Positions 7,401 to 14,170 of a DNA stretch of 16,133 nucleotides are shown one piece after another; position 1 is the stretch's first letter, and every line of letters starts with the position of its first letter. The translations under genes and the position numbers were made by a program. The stretch covers positions 1-16,133 of the forward strand of contig NZ_JAILPX010000034.1 in the NCBI RefSeq assembly GCF_024699275.1, read 5' to 3'. The notes below the pieces were generated by a model. The model did no database searches and had not been told where the DNA came from. It saw only the letters and a list, made by a program, of their open reading frames with translations. The DNA comes from Selenomonas sp. (GTDB lineage: Bacteria; Bacillota_C; Negativicutes; Selenomonadales; Selenomonadaceae).

Positions 7401-8696
7401 CCTTATCAGGTGGTGGCGGATATTGAGCGGCCACACTTTACGGAGGAGTGCAAGAAAACGCATACGGTGCTTGCACCTCAGATGGCACCGATTCATTTTG
7501 AGTTATTCAAGACTGTGCTCAATAAGCATGGGCTTAAGGCGGTAATTCCGCCTATGCCGGATAAGCATGCCATTGACACGGGGTTGCGTTATGTACATAA
7601 CGATATGTGTTATCCGGCCATTGTGGTTATCGGTCAGCTGATTTCCGCATTGAAGGATGGACTCTGTGACCCTGACCATACCAGTATCATGTTGTTCCAG
7701 ACCTGTGGGGCCTGCCGGGCAACCAACTATCTAAGCGTTCTGCGGCAGGCGCTAAAACACGCAGGCTTTCCACAGGTGCCGGTATTTGCTATCCACGGAC
7801 TCAAGGAAGAAACCGATTCTTTCCATATGGGACGGGGAATGCTGGTGGATGCCATCAAGGCGGCGGTATACGGCGATACACTCATGAACGTGCGTAACCG
7901 TATGATGCCGTATGAAATCACCAAAGGTTCCACGAAATCCCTGTTTGATAAGTGGATGGAACGGGCCAAAGAAGAAATCGTCCAGGGCAATTACTTCCGT
8001 TTCCAGAAAAATATCAAGGCCCTGGTCAGGGAGTTTGACCATCTGCCCATTGATGAACAGCTCTGGAAACCCAAGGTAGGCATTGTGGGCGAAATCCTTG
8101 TGAAGTATCATCCGGTGGCCAACAACCATATCGAAAAAGTCCTGATGGATGAAGGCGCTGAAGTGGTCATGCCGGATTTCGTGGATTTCTTCCTCTATTC
8201 GGCCTATGATGCCATTGCCAAGCGCCAATTGCTCGCTGGTTCCTACAAGGAAGAAGTCTTTGGCAAGATGTTTATCAAGATTTTGGAATTCTTCCGCCGT
8301 CCCATGAAAAAGGCACTCAAGGAGAGCCGTCATTTCATGCCACCCCATTCCATCTATGAGACTGCGGAAATGGCATCCCGTCATGTAAGTTTGGGCAATA
8401 TGGCCGGTGAAGGCTGGTTCTTGACCGGCGAAATGGTGAAACTCATTGACTCCGGTGTGCCAAATGTGGTCTGCCTACAGCCCTTTGGCTGTCTGCCTAA
8501 CCATATCACGGGCAAGGGCGTCATGCATGAACTCAGGAATGCATACAAGGGAGCCAATATTACAGCTATTGACTGTGATGCCGGCTCGAGCGAAGTAAAT
8601 CAGCTGAACCGTCTCAAACTTATGTTGGCGGTGGCTAAAGAACGTGGCCCCCAGCAGGAGAAAAAAGGATATAAAAACCAAGCGGTAAATCGCTAA
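4440..8696 (+). CDS. Giant fusion: two 2-hydroxyacyl-CoA dehydratase-type activase domains plus HgdB/double-cubane-like reductase regions
   Basis: A 1418-residue cytoplasmic protein. Residues 1-260 and 318-580 are two copies of the BadF/BadG/HgdC ATPase fold. Each has an ATP-binding start (GIDVGSTTIK at 8-17; GIDAGSTTTK at 323-332), a second phosphate motif (GGEDAKI 104-110; GGQDMK 422-427) and both cluster-binding cysteines (Cys125 and Cys164; Cys445 and Cys484). A cysteine patch follows (Cys604, 607, 611, 630). The region 665-1000 looks like DUF2229 and about 1010-1400 like the HgdB/dehydratase family, with CYPA (1057-1060), QTCGAC (1087-1092) and QPFGCLPNHI (1347-1356). Known homologues use ATP to push low-potential electrons into an Fe-S reductase. 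The substrate is unknown. AGGTGG precedes ATG 4440 by seven bases. The gene is flanked by its own promoter and terminator. Confidence 0.88.
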   Translation: MKSLLNVGIDVGSTTIKLVVLDHEKNILYKNYARHFSEIGNALQENLTQLKSLVGERKFTFALTGSAGMGIAQRIGLPFVQEVIACAAAVKNLIPQTDTVVELGGEDAKITYFGEAPEQRMNGVCAGGTGSFIDHMASLLSTDATGLNELAEKGKQIYTIASRCGVFAKTDIQALMNDGAEKADIALSIFQAVVNQTIGNLAQGRPIDGHVAFLGGPLHFLPELKKRFIETLQLDEDHVVDVDYGNYFVAMGAALSEEAQPMDVAHLERGIAKARNAAASETRNADFTLFADETEYAAFKARHDKDKVKRGDLAGYQGPVYVGIDAGSTTTKITAIGQEKEILYTSYGSNQGSPLSTVVREMQELYKALPEKAYIASTMTTGYGEAIVKAALHADGGEVETFAHLRAAQEFCPEVTFVLDIGGQDMKCFFVKDGNIGNITLNEACSAGCGSFIQNFAEGLSMTPAEFARKALTSKAPVDLGTRCTVFMNSKVKQAQKEGAEVADISAGIAFSVIKNALFKVMQLKDVRELGDHIVVQGGTFYNDAVLRCMEKLLDREVIRPDIAGLMGAYGAAILALESGREKSAILPLDKLQQFHVETSSYRCKGCGNSCLITMQKFPDGGKYFTGNRCERGIGGQKQTEEETPNIYAYKYRRVFKYYRPLEHPSRGTIGIPRVLNMYEDYPFWFTFLTFLGYRVELSGKSSAKMYYKGMATVPSDSLCYPAKITHGHIMDLVEKGIKKIFYPCAPYNMEDEVHDSDNHFNCPIVASYAENIRGNMDVLEQQNIDFIQPFVPIHDRKRLIVRLYEELGKRESISKQEIAGAVDAAYKEIARYREDVRQYGRKILERIARTGEQAIMLVGRPYHVDPEINHGIPEMIQSYKLPVLSEDAVYHLPVKAQRLQVVNQWSYHARLYHAAQFVAEHPNLTLIQFSSFGCGLDALTTEQVKDILEKHQRIYTMIKLDEVSNLGAARIRLRSLMAALSRRKPVPYQVVADIERPHFTEECKKTHTVLAPQMAPIHFELFKTVLNKHGLKAVIPPMPDKHAIDTGLRYVHNDMCYPAIVVIGQLISALKDGLCDPDHTSIMLFQTCGACRATNYLSVLRQALKHAGFPQVPVFAIHGLKEETDSFHMGRGMLVDAIKAAVYGDTLMNVRNRMMPYEITKGSTKSLFDKWMERAKEEIVQGNYFRFQKNIKALVREFDHLPIDEQLWKPKVGIVGEILVKYHPVANNHIEKVLMDEGAEVVMPDFVDFFLYSAYDAIAKRQLLAGSYKEEVFGKMFIKILEFFRRPMKKALKESRHFMPPHSIYETAEMASRHVSLGNMAGEGWFLTGEMVKLIDSGVPNVVCLQPFGCLPNHITGKGVMHELRNAYKGANITAIDCDAGSSEVNQLNRLKLMLAVAKERGPQQEKKGYKNQAVNR

Positions 8697-8705
8697 GATA
8701 ATACT

Positions 8706-8746
8706 ATGGCTAGATCAATCAAGAGGATTGGTCTAGTCATTTTTAT
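8706..8746 (+). terminator. Intrinsic terminator after the activase fusion gene
   Basis: A 14-bp stem (8706-8719 with 8727-8740, including two G-U pairs) with a seven-base loop is followed by TTTTTAT. It lies ten bases after the stop codon and separates this gene from the purine operon. Confidence 0.85.
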
Positions 8747-8756
8747 ATGGAAATAG

Positions 8757-8784
8757 CTTGATAAAAATCAAGGACATGTGTCCT
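8757..8784. promoter_or_regulatory. Inverted repeats just upstream of the purine operon promoter
   Basis: Two dyads lie side by side: CTTGAT/ATCAAG (8757-8762 with 8767-8772) and AGGACA-TG-TGTCCT (8771-8784). The second is eight bases upstream of the -35 box, a good position for a regulator binding site. It does not resemble the Bacillus PurR box (CCGAAC core), so the regulator, if any, is unknown. Confidence 0.35.
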
Positions 8785-8792
8785 AAAAATTA

Positions 8793-8821
8793 TTGACAGG
8801 TCAAAAAAATCTCGTTATTAT
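8793..8821 (+). promoter_or_regulatory. Strong sigma-A promoter of the purine operon
   Basis: A perfect -35 TTGACA (8793-8798), a 17-base spacer and a -10 TATTAT (8816-8821, five of six) predict transcription from about 8828. The 64-base leader to purC holds one stable hairpin, GGAACTT-GTCG-AAGTTCC (8836-8853). I see no purine riboswitch aptamer in it. Confidence 0.85.
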
Positions 8822-8891
8822 GGAATAGTCGGAAGGGAACTTGTCGAAGTTCCGCAACAACTTTATATTTTTATGGGAGACGATAAAATCC

Positions 8892-9761
8892 ATGAAAACC
8901 TACAAACCTTTCAAATCTGGTAAAGTCCGTGAAGTCTATGAAGCTGATGGCAGCATCATCATGGTGGCAACAGACCGTATTTCGGCTTTTGACCACATCT
9001 TGAAGAACAAGATTACGGATAAGGGCGCAGTCCTGACCCAGATGTCTAAGTTCTGGTTTGATTTCACGCAGGATATCATTCCAAACCACATGTTGTCTGT
9101 GGATAATGGGGATATGCCGGAATTCTTCCAGCAGGAGGAATTCAAGGGCAACAGCATGAAGTGCAAGAAGCTGCATATGATTCCCATGGAATGTATCGTA
9201 CGTGGCTATATTACGGGCAGCGGTTGGGAAAGCTATAAGGAAAATGGCACCATTTGCGGCATTAAACTGCCTGAGGGGTTGCAGGAATCCCAGAAGCTGC
9301 CGGAGCCAATCTTTACCCCCAGCACCAAAGCTGAACTGGGGGATCATGACGAGAATGTCTCCCTGGAACAGGGCGCTAAGGTTTTGGAAAAGGAATTTCC
9401 TGGTCATGGTCAGGAATATGTGGAAAAGATTCGCGATTATACCATTGCCATCTACAAGAAATGTGCTGAATATGCGCTGACCAAAGGGATTATCATTGCG
9501 GATACCAAGTTTGAATTCGGTCTGGATGATGAAGGCAATATCGTGTTGGGTGATGAGGTACTGACGCCGGACAGCTCTCGTTTTTGGCCCTTGGAGGGTT
9601 ATGCAGCTGGTAAGAGCCAGCCTTCCTATGATAAGCAGTTCGTGCGTGACTGGTTGAAGGCAAATCCGGACAGCGATTTTAACTTACCGCAGGAAATTAT
9701 TGATAAGACTATCGCTAAATACAAGGAAGCTTATCAAGTATTGACGGGGAAAGAACTATAA
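8892..9761 (+). CDS. purC: Phosphoribosylaminoimidazole-succinocarboxamide (SAICAR) synthase
   Basis: A 289-residue enzyme that joins aspartate to CAIR with ATP to give SAICAR in de novo purine synthesis. Recognisable blocks are ATDRISAFDHIL (26-37), ECIVRGYITGSGW (100-112), FTPSTKAELGDHDENVS (141-157) and a later ADTKFEFGLD. The length and sequence belong to the longer PurC class (about 290-300 residues) rather than the ~237-residue Escherichia type. I chose ATG 8892, where the family similarity begins and GGGAGA lies 11 bases upstream; an in-frame TTG at 8841 falls within the leader hairpin and is unlikely. It is the first gene of the seven-gene purine operon. Confidence 0.95.
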   Translation: MKTYKPFKSGKVREVYEADGSIIMVATDRISAFDHILKNKITDKGAVLTQMSKFWFDFTQDIIPNHMLSVDNGDMPEFFQQEEFKGNSMKCKKLHMIPMECIVRGYITGSGWESYKENGTICGIKLPEGLQESQKLPEPIFTPSTKAELGDHDENVSLEQGAKVLEKEFPGHGQEYVEKIRDYTIAIYKKCAEYALTKGIIIADTKFEFGLDDEGNIVLGDEVLTPDSSRFWPLEGYAAGKSQPSYDKQFVRDWLKANPDSDFNLPQEIIDKTIAKYKEAYQVLTGKEL

Positions 9762-9764
9762 TCC

Positions 9765-9834
9765 CTGTTCCTTGGTACAAAGAACAGACGCAAAAGATAA
9801 TACGGACTGACATGTCCGCCGGCGTCCTTTTGCG
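9765..9834 (+). promoter_or_regulatory. Tandem RNA hairpins between purC and purE
   Basis: Two structures fill the 131-base gap. The first pairs 9765-9770 with 9782-9787 (CTGTTC/GAACAG) and continues as TTG/CAA. The second has an outer stem CGCAAAAG/CTTTTGCG (9789-9796 with 9827-9834) enclosing CGGAC/GTCCG (9803-9807 with 9814-9818). Neither has a T tail, so they are not ordinary terminators. They may be a processing or stability element, or an attenuator of an unfamiliar kind. Confidence 0.45.
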
Positions 9835-9892
9835 GGTGCTGAATAATGGGGTTGTGTTATTTTACGGTTGTAGGAAAGGAGACTAAGCTTTC

Positions 9893-10378
9893 ATGAAAGC
9901 GGCTATTATTATGGGCAGCGATTCCGATTGGCCAATTTTGAAGCCTGCGGCAGATATCCTGAAGCAGTTTGGCATTGAGGTGGAAGTGGTTGTGGCATCG
10001 GCGCACCGTACCCCTGCAAAGGTACGTGATTTTGTGTTGTCTGCTCCCCATAAGGGAATCTCTGTTTTTATTGTGGCAGCAGGAGCGGCAGCCCATCTGG
10101 CAGGTGTGGTTGCAAGCTATACCACTTTGCCGGTTATTGGTGTGCCCATTAACGCTACGGCTCTTAATGGCATGGATGCACTGTTGAGTACGGTGCAGAT
10201 GCCCTCTGGGGTGCCGGTGGCAACCATGGCCATCAATGGAGCCAAGAACGCGGCGATTTTTGCTGTGCAGATTTTTGCTGTGGGCAATGAAGAATTGGCT
10301 GGCAAATTGGCGGCCTATCGTGAAAAAATGGTAGAAGAAGTGGAAAAGAAAGCAGCCCGTGTTGCTGCGCAGCTTTGA
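9893..10378 (+). CDS. purE: N5-carboxyaminoimidazole ribonucleotide mutase, class I PurE
   Basis: A 161-residue enzyme making CAIR. Visible motifs are GSDSDW (8-13), SAHRTP with catalytic His38 (36-41), AGAAAHLAG (63-71; usually AGGAAHLPG) and [10 protein letters not shown] (90-99). SAHRTP and the AAHL block mark class I, which normally rearranges N5-CAIR made by PurK, rather than class II, which carboxylates AIR directly. No purK is present in this operon. ATG 9893 is preceded by AAAGGAG about 11 bases upstream. The stop codon lies inside a GC-rich hairpin. Confidence 0.95.
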   Translation: MKAAIIMGSDSDWPILKPAADILKQFGIEVEVVVASAHRTPAKVRDFVLSAPHKGISVFIVAAGAAAHLAGVVASYTTLPVIGVPINATALNGMDALLSTVQMPSGVPVATMAINGAKNAAIFAVQIFAVGNEELAGKLAAYREKMVEEVEKKAARVAAQL

Positions 10379-10388
10379 TGCGCGCAAC
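10361..10388 (+). promoter_or_regulatory. GC-rich hairpin across the purE stop codon
   Basis: GTTGC-T-GCGC (10361-10370) pairs with GCGC-GCAAC (10380-10388) with one bulged T and a nine-base loop containing the stop codon. There is no immediate T run, so it is not a convincing terminator; it may slow 3' exonucleases or affect purF translation. Confidence 0.35.
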
Positions 10389-10434
10389 GCTGGACTGCTT
10401 TATTTTGTAGAAAAAGTGAGAGATAAACGTAACC

Positions 10435-11877
10435 ATGTATGAAAATGGCTATAGCTTAGAACCAAAATGGAAAGAGGAGTGCGGTGTTTACGGCGTATAC
10501 TCCCATACCGAAGATGTGTCAGGACTGACGTATCTGGGGCTTTATGCCCTGCAGCACCGTGGACAGGAAAGTGCAGGCATTGCCATTACCGATGGTGCCT
10601 GGATGGATGTAACCCGGGGGATGGGGCTGGTCAATGAGGTATTCCGCCATCAGGTTCCCCATATGGAAAATCAGTGCATCGCCATTGGTCATGTGCGGTA
10701 TTCCACCACGGGGTCCAGCCTTTTGTGCAATACCCAGCCTTTAATGGTCAATTATGCTGGCGGCAAGATTGCATTGGCCCATAATGGCAACCTGACCAAT
10801 GCGGCAGAGATTCGCCATGAATTGGAGCAGCAGGGAACGATTTTCCAGACTTCTATTGATTCGGAGGTCTTTGTGAATCTCATTGCCCGCAGCCGGGCGG
10901 AGACCGTGGAAGAAAAGATTATGGAAAGCCTGAGGAAAATTCGCGGTGCCTACTGTCTGACCATCATGACGGAGGATAAACTTATCGGTGCCCGTGACCC
11001 GCAAGGGTTCCGGCCTCTTTGCCTGGGCAAGACGGAAGAGGGCAGTTATATTCTGTCCTCGGAAAGCTGTGGTCTCGATGTGGCCGGGGCTGATTTTATT
11101 CGGGATATTGCTCCCGGGGAAATGGTGGTCATCGATGAAAGCGGTGTCAAGTCCTATCCTTTTGCCATGCATGAAAAGAAAGCTTCCTGTATTTTTGAAT
11201 ACATTTATTTTGCCCGTCCTGATTCCGTAATTGATGGGCAGAGTGTCCATGATGCCCGTTTCATGATGGGCAGAGTATTGGCTCGGGAGGCAAAATTCAA
11301 GGGAGATATCGTGATTTCTGTACCGGATTCCGGTACTACAGCGGCTACAGGCTATGCCTACGAGTCGGGGATTCCTTTTGTGGAAGGACTCATCAAGAAT
11401 CGCTATATTGGCCGTACTTTTATCCAGCCTACCCAGAAGAAGCGGGACACCAGCGTGAAGCTCAAGCTTAATGCGATTCGTTCTGTGGTAGCCGGGAAGT
11501 CCGTCATTATGGTGGATGATAGCATTGTCCGGGGGACCACCAGTGGAAAAATCGTCAATATGCTGAAACAAGCAGGTGCCCGGGAAGTGCATATGTGTAT
11601 CAGCAGTCCCCCCATTGGTTATCCCTGTTATTATGGTATTGATACTTCCGTGCGCAAGGAACTCATTGCTGCCACCAAGAGCGTGGAGGAAATCCGCCAG
11701 TTCATTGGTGCGGATTCCCTGCATTTCATCTCGCTGGAGGGGCTGAAGTCTTGCGTCTCAGCGGTGCATCCTGAAGATATGTGTTATGCCTGCTTCAATA
11801 GTGCATATCCCATTGCTGATGGAGAAAAGCCTGCCGGTGACAGCAAATATGTATTTGAACAACCCAAGTCGAAGTGA
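10435..11877 (+). CDS. purF: Amidophosphoribosyltransferase (Fe-S type PurF)
   Basis: A 480-residue enzyme of the first committed step: PRPP plus glutamine to phosphoribosylamine. It has a 15-residue propeptide ending before Cys16 (EECGVYG), which becomes the N-terminal nucleophile of the glutaminase domain (to about residue 240). The phosphoribosyltransferase domain holds the PRPP loop VIMVDDSIVRGTTS (357-370). Cys252, Cys398, Cys450 and Cys453 correspond by context to the four ligands of the [4Fe-4S] cluster in the Bacillus subtilis enzyme, where propeptide processing and oxygen sensitivity are known. Start ATG 10435 has only a weak purine-rich site 12 bases upstream. The gene ends in a TGA that overlaps a possible GTG of purM. 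Confidence 0.96.
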   Translation: MYENGYSLEPKWKEECGVYGVYSHTEDVSGLTYLGLYALQHRGQESAGIAITDGAWMDVTRGMGLVNEVFRHQVPHMENQCIAIGHVRYSTTGSSLLCNTQPLMVNYAGGKIALAHNGNLTNAAEIRHELEQQGTIFQTSIDSEVFVNLIARSRAETVEEKIMESLRKIRGAYCLTIMTEDKLIGARDPQGFRPLCLGKTEEGSYILSSESCGLDVAGADFIRDIAPGEMVVIDESGVKSYPFAMHEKKASCIFEYIYFARPDSVIDGQSVHDARFMMGRVLAREAKFKGDIVISVPDSGTTAATGYAYESGIPFVEGLIKNRYIGRTFIQPTQKKRDTSVKLKLNAIRSVVAGKSVIMVDDSIVRGTTSGKIVNMLKQAGAREVHMCISSPPIGYPCYYGIDTSVRKELIAATKSVEEIRQFIGADSLHFISLEGLKSCVSAVHPEDMCYACFNSAYPIADGEKPAGDSKYVFEQPKSK

Positions 11878-11891
11878 GGAATAAGAGGATA

Positions 11892-12944
11892 ATGACGGAA
11901 AAACTTACGTATAAAGATGCTGGTGTGGATATTGATGCGGGCAATCGTTCCGTGGAACTCATCAAGAACAGTGTACGGGCAACCTATCGTCCGGAGGTAC
12001 TGGGTGATCTGGGGGGCTTTGGCGGCCTTTTTGCCCTGAACAGCGGTAAGTACAAGGAACCGGTACTGGTGTCTGGTACGGATGGCGTGGGCACAAAGCT
12101 TAAACTGGCCTTTATGCTGGATAAGCATGATACCATTGGGCAGGATGCTGTGGCCATGTGTGTCAATGACATTCTGGTGCAGGGCGCAGAGCCGTTGTTC
12201 TTCCTGGATTATCTGGCTGTGGGAAAACTTTTGCCGGAACAGGTGGCGGATGTGGTCACTGGTGTGGCAAATGCCTGCAAGGAATCTGGCTGTGCCTTGA
12301 TCGGCGGCGAGACGGCGGAGATGAATGGTTTCTACCCTGAGGGGGAATACGATATTGCCGGGTTTGCCGTGGGGGCGGTGGAAAAGAGTAAGCTTATTAC
12401 CAGTGATCGGGTTAAAGAGGGCGATGTGATTCTTGGATTGCCATCTTCGGGGGTGCATTCCAATGGATATTCTCTGGTGCGTCGAATCGTTTTTGAGCAC
12501 AAGGGTTTTAAGGGCGATGAATATGTGGAAGAACTGGGAAAGACCATCGGGGAAGAACTCTTGACGCCTACCCGCCTGTATCCAAAGACTTGTCTGCCAT
12601 TGATTGAGAAGTTTGACATCCACGGCATGGTACATATTACCGGTGGTGGTTTCTATGAAAATATTCCCCGGGCCCTGCCTAAGGATTTGGCTGTGGAAAT
12701 TGATACCAGCAAATGGGAGATGCCGGCAATTTTCCGCCTTTTACAGCAATGGGGCAATGTGGATTGGCCGGAAATGTATCGAACCTTTAATATGGGCATG
12801 GGCATGATTTTGATTGTGTCTGCGGATGAGGCAGAACAGGTTAAGGCGCATTTGCAGAATGCACAAGAGGCTGTTTATGAAATCGGTAAAGTCGTCAAGG
12901 GCAATCATGATGTGACATTACAGGGCGGTGTGTTTGGTGCGTAA
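11892..12944 (+). CDS. purM: Phosphoribosylformylglycinamidine cyclo-ligase (AIR synthase)
   Basis: A 350-residue enzyme that closes the imidazole ring of FGAM, using ATP, to give AIR. The start MTEKLTYKDAGVDIDAGN is typical of the family. SGTDGVGTKL (61-70), GQDAVAMCVNDIL (83-95), ALIGGETAEM (135-144) and LPSSGVHSNGYSLVR (183-197) are all conserved. I prefer ATG 11892 because family similarity begins there; an in-frame GTG at 11874 overlaps the purF stop and would add six residues. GAGGA at 11876-11880 gives an 11-base spacing. The product overlaps purN at the 3' end. The preceding step, FGAM synthase (PurL with PurQ and PurS), is not encoded between purF and purM or anywhere in the window. 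Confidence 0.95.
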   Translation: MTEKLTYKDAGVDIDAGNRSVELIKNSVRATYRPEVLGDLGGFGGLFALNSGKYKEPVLVSGTDGVGTKLKLAFMLDKHDTIGQDAVAMCVNDILVQGAEPLFFLDYLAVGKLLPEQVADVVTGVANACKESGCALIGGETAEMNGFYPEGEYDIAGFAVGAVEKSKLITSDRVKEGDVILGLPSSGVHSNGYSLVRRIVFEHKGFKGDEYVEELGKTIGEELLTPTRLYPKTCLPLIEKFDIHGMVHITGGGFYENIPRALPKDLAVEIDTSKWEMPAIFRLLQQWGNVDWPEMYRTFNMGMGMILIVSADEAEQVKAHLQNAQEAVYEIGKVVKGNHDVTLQGGVFGA

Positions 12945-13545
12945 GGAAAGATTAGGTGTTCTCTGCTCTGGTCGAGGAACGGATTTGCAGTCCATCATCG
13001 ATGCAATCGAAGCGGGAAAAGTACCGGCGTCCATTGCCATTGTGCTGACGGATAAGGAGGCCTATGCCCTGGAGCGGGCAGAGAAGGCCGGAATTGCAAC
13101 CGTTTGTGTTGACCGCAAGCAGTATCCGGACCGGGAAGCCTTTGAAAAAGTGCTGATTGAAAAGCTGGAGGCGGCAGGGGTAACCTTGGTGGTATTGGCA
13201 GGATTCATGCGAATCCTAACGCCGTACTTTGTCCGTCACTTTGCCGGCCGAATCATGAATATTCACCCGGCGTTGCTGCCTAGTTTCCCCGGAGCCCACG
13301 CCCATCGTGACGTATTGGCCTATGGGGTGAAGGTCAGCGGTTGTACCGTTCATTTCGTGGATGAGGGCACGGATTCTGGCCCCATCATCATGCAGGCGGC
13401 TGTGCCGGTACTGGATGATGATACGGAAGAGAGCTTGGGAGCCAGGGTGCTTCAGGAAGAACATCGGATTTATCCGGAATGTATACGGCTTTACTGTGAG
13501 GGAAAGCTAAAGGTAGATGGCCGGAAAGTAACAATTTTAGCGTGA
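12937..13545 (+). CDS. purN: Phosphoribosylglycinamide (GAR) formyltransferase
   Basis: A 202-residue enzyme that transfers a formyl group from 10-formyltetrahydrofolate to GAR. The phosphate-binding loop reads SGRGTDLQ (11-18), where SGNGSNLQ or similar is common. The catalytic triad is visible: Asn108 and His110 in MNIHPALLPS and Asp146 in EGTDSG. The start is uncertain: GTG 12928, TTG 12934 and GTG 12937 are all in frame and all overlap the end of purM. I chose GTG 12937 because it begins just before the conserved first strand and lies about 11 bases after CAGGG. All choices give overlap with purM and hence likely coupling. Confidence 0.93.
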   Translation: MRKERLGVLCSGRGTDLQSIIDAIEAGKVPASIAIVLTDKEAYALERAEKAGIATVCVDRKQYPDREAFEKVLIEKLEAAGVTLVVLAGFMRILTPYFVRHFAGRIMNIHPALLPSFPGAHAHRDVLAYGVKVSGCTVHFVDEGTDSGPIIMQAAVPVLDDDTEESLGARVLQEEHRIYPECIRLYCEGKLKVDGRKVTILA

Positions 13546-13566
13546 TAGCCAAAAGGAGAAAAGATA

Positions 13567-14160
13567 ATGCAGATTAAGCGTGCCCTGATTAGCGTATCCA
13601 ATAAAGAAGGCGTGGTGGAGTTTGCCCGTCAACTTCATGAAGCGGGAGTGGAAATCATTTCTACTGGCGGTACCATGAAAGCCATCAAGGAGGCAGGGAT
13701 TCCTGTAACCTATGTCAACGATGTGACGGGATTCCCGGAAATCATGGATGGCCGGGTAAAGACCCTTAATCCTTATATACATGGTGGCATTCTGGCAGTA
13801 CGGGATAATGCAGAACATGTAGCCCAGATGGAAGAACATGGCATCAAGGGCATTGATTTGGTGGCGGTCAATCTTTATCCTTTTAAGGAAACCATTGCTA
13901 AACCGGATGTTACCCTGGCTGAGGCTATTGAGAATATTGATATTGGTGGCCCTGCTATGGTACGGGCTTCTGCCAAGAATTTCAAGTTTGTTACCATCGT
14001 TACGAATCCTTCTAAATATAACGAAGTGATTGAGCAAATTCAGAAAAATGGTGGCGTGGATGATAAAACCCGTATGGAACTGGCACAGGAAGCTTTTGCC
14101 CATACAGCGGCTTACGATACCATGATTCAGGATTATCTGGCTAAACAACTGGCAAAATAA
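13567..14160 (+). CDS. purH: Stand-alone IMP cyclohydrolase domain (N-terminal half of PurH)
   Basis: A 197-residue protein that matches only the MGS-like IMP cyclohydrolase domain of PurH, which closes the ring of FAICAR to IMP. Conserved parts are STGGT (32-36), [15 protein letters not shown] (55-69), VNLYPF with Tyr104, [11 protein letters not shown] with Asp125, and ASAKNF with Lys137; Lys65 completes the usual active-site set. The KTLHP motif of most family members reads KTLNP here. A normal bifunctional PurH is about 510-530 residues; the AICAR transformylase half is wholly absent. purD starts ten bases after the TAA, so this is not a local frameshift. AAAAGGAG precedes ATG 13567. The transformylase must come from another gene. 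Confidence 0.93.
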   Translation: MQIKRALISVSNKEGVVEFARQLHEAGVEIISTGGTMKAIKEAGIPVTYVNDVTGFPEIMDGRVKTLNPYIHGGILAVRDNAEHVAQMEEHGIKGIDLVAVNLYPFKETIAKPDVTLAEAIENIDIGGPAMVRASAKNFKFVTIVTNPSKYNEVIEQIQKNGGVDDKTRMELAQEAFAHTAAYDTMIQDYLAKQLAK

Positions 14161-14170
14161 GGGGCGCATT

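Noticed and set aside
6861..8384. Two ~210-codon open frames on the - strand opposite the activase fusion
   Set aside because: They are shadows of a well-supported + strand gene and show low-complexity, non-family sequence.
8822..8891. Purine or other riboswitch in the purC leader
   Set aside because: The 64-base leader holds only one simple hairpin and lacks any aptamer core I recognise; it is too short for an aptamer plus expression platform.
9857..10387. 176-codon open frame on the - strand opposite purE
   Set aside because: purE is certain on the + strand; the reverse frame is rich in His, Arg and Cys, as expected from reverse reading.
10741..11724. Long open frame (327 codons) on the - strand opposite purF
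   Set aside because: It mirrors the codon pattern of purF, which is unmistakable on the + strand, and its translation shows no domain.
13567..14170. Frameshift or premature stop in a full-length purH
   Set aside because: Only ten bases separate the stop from the purD start, so there is no remnant of the second domain in any frame.
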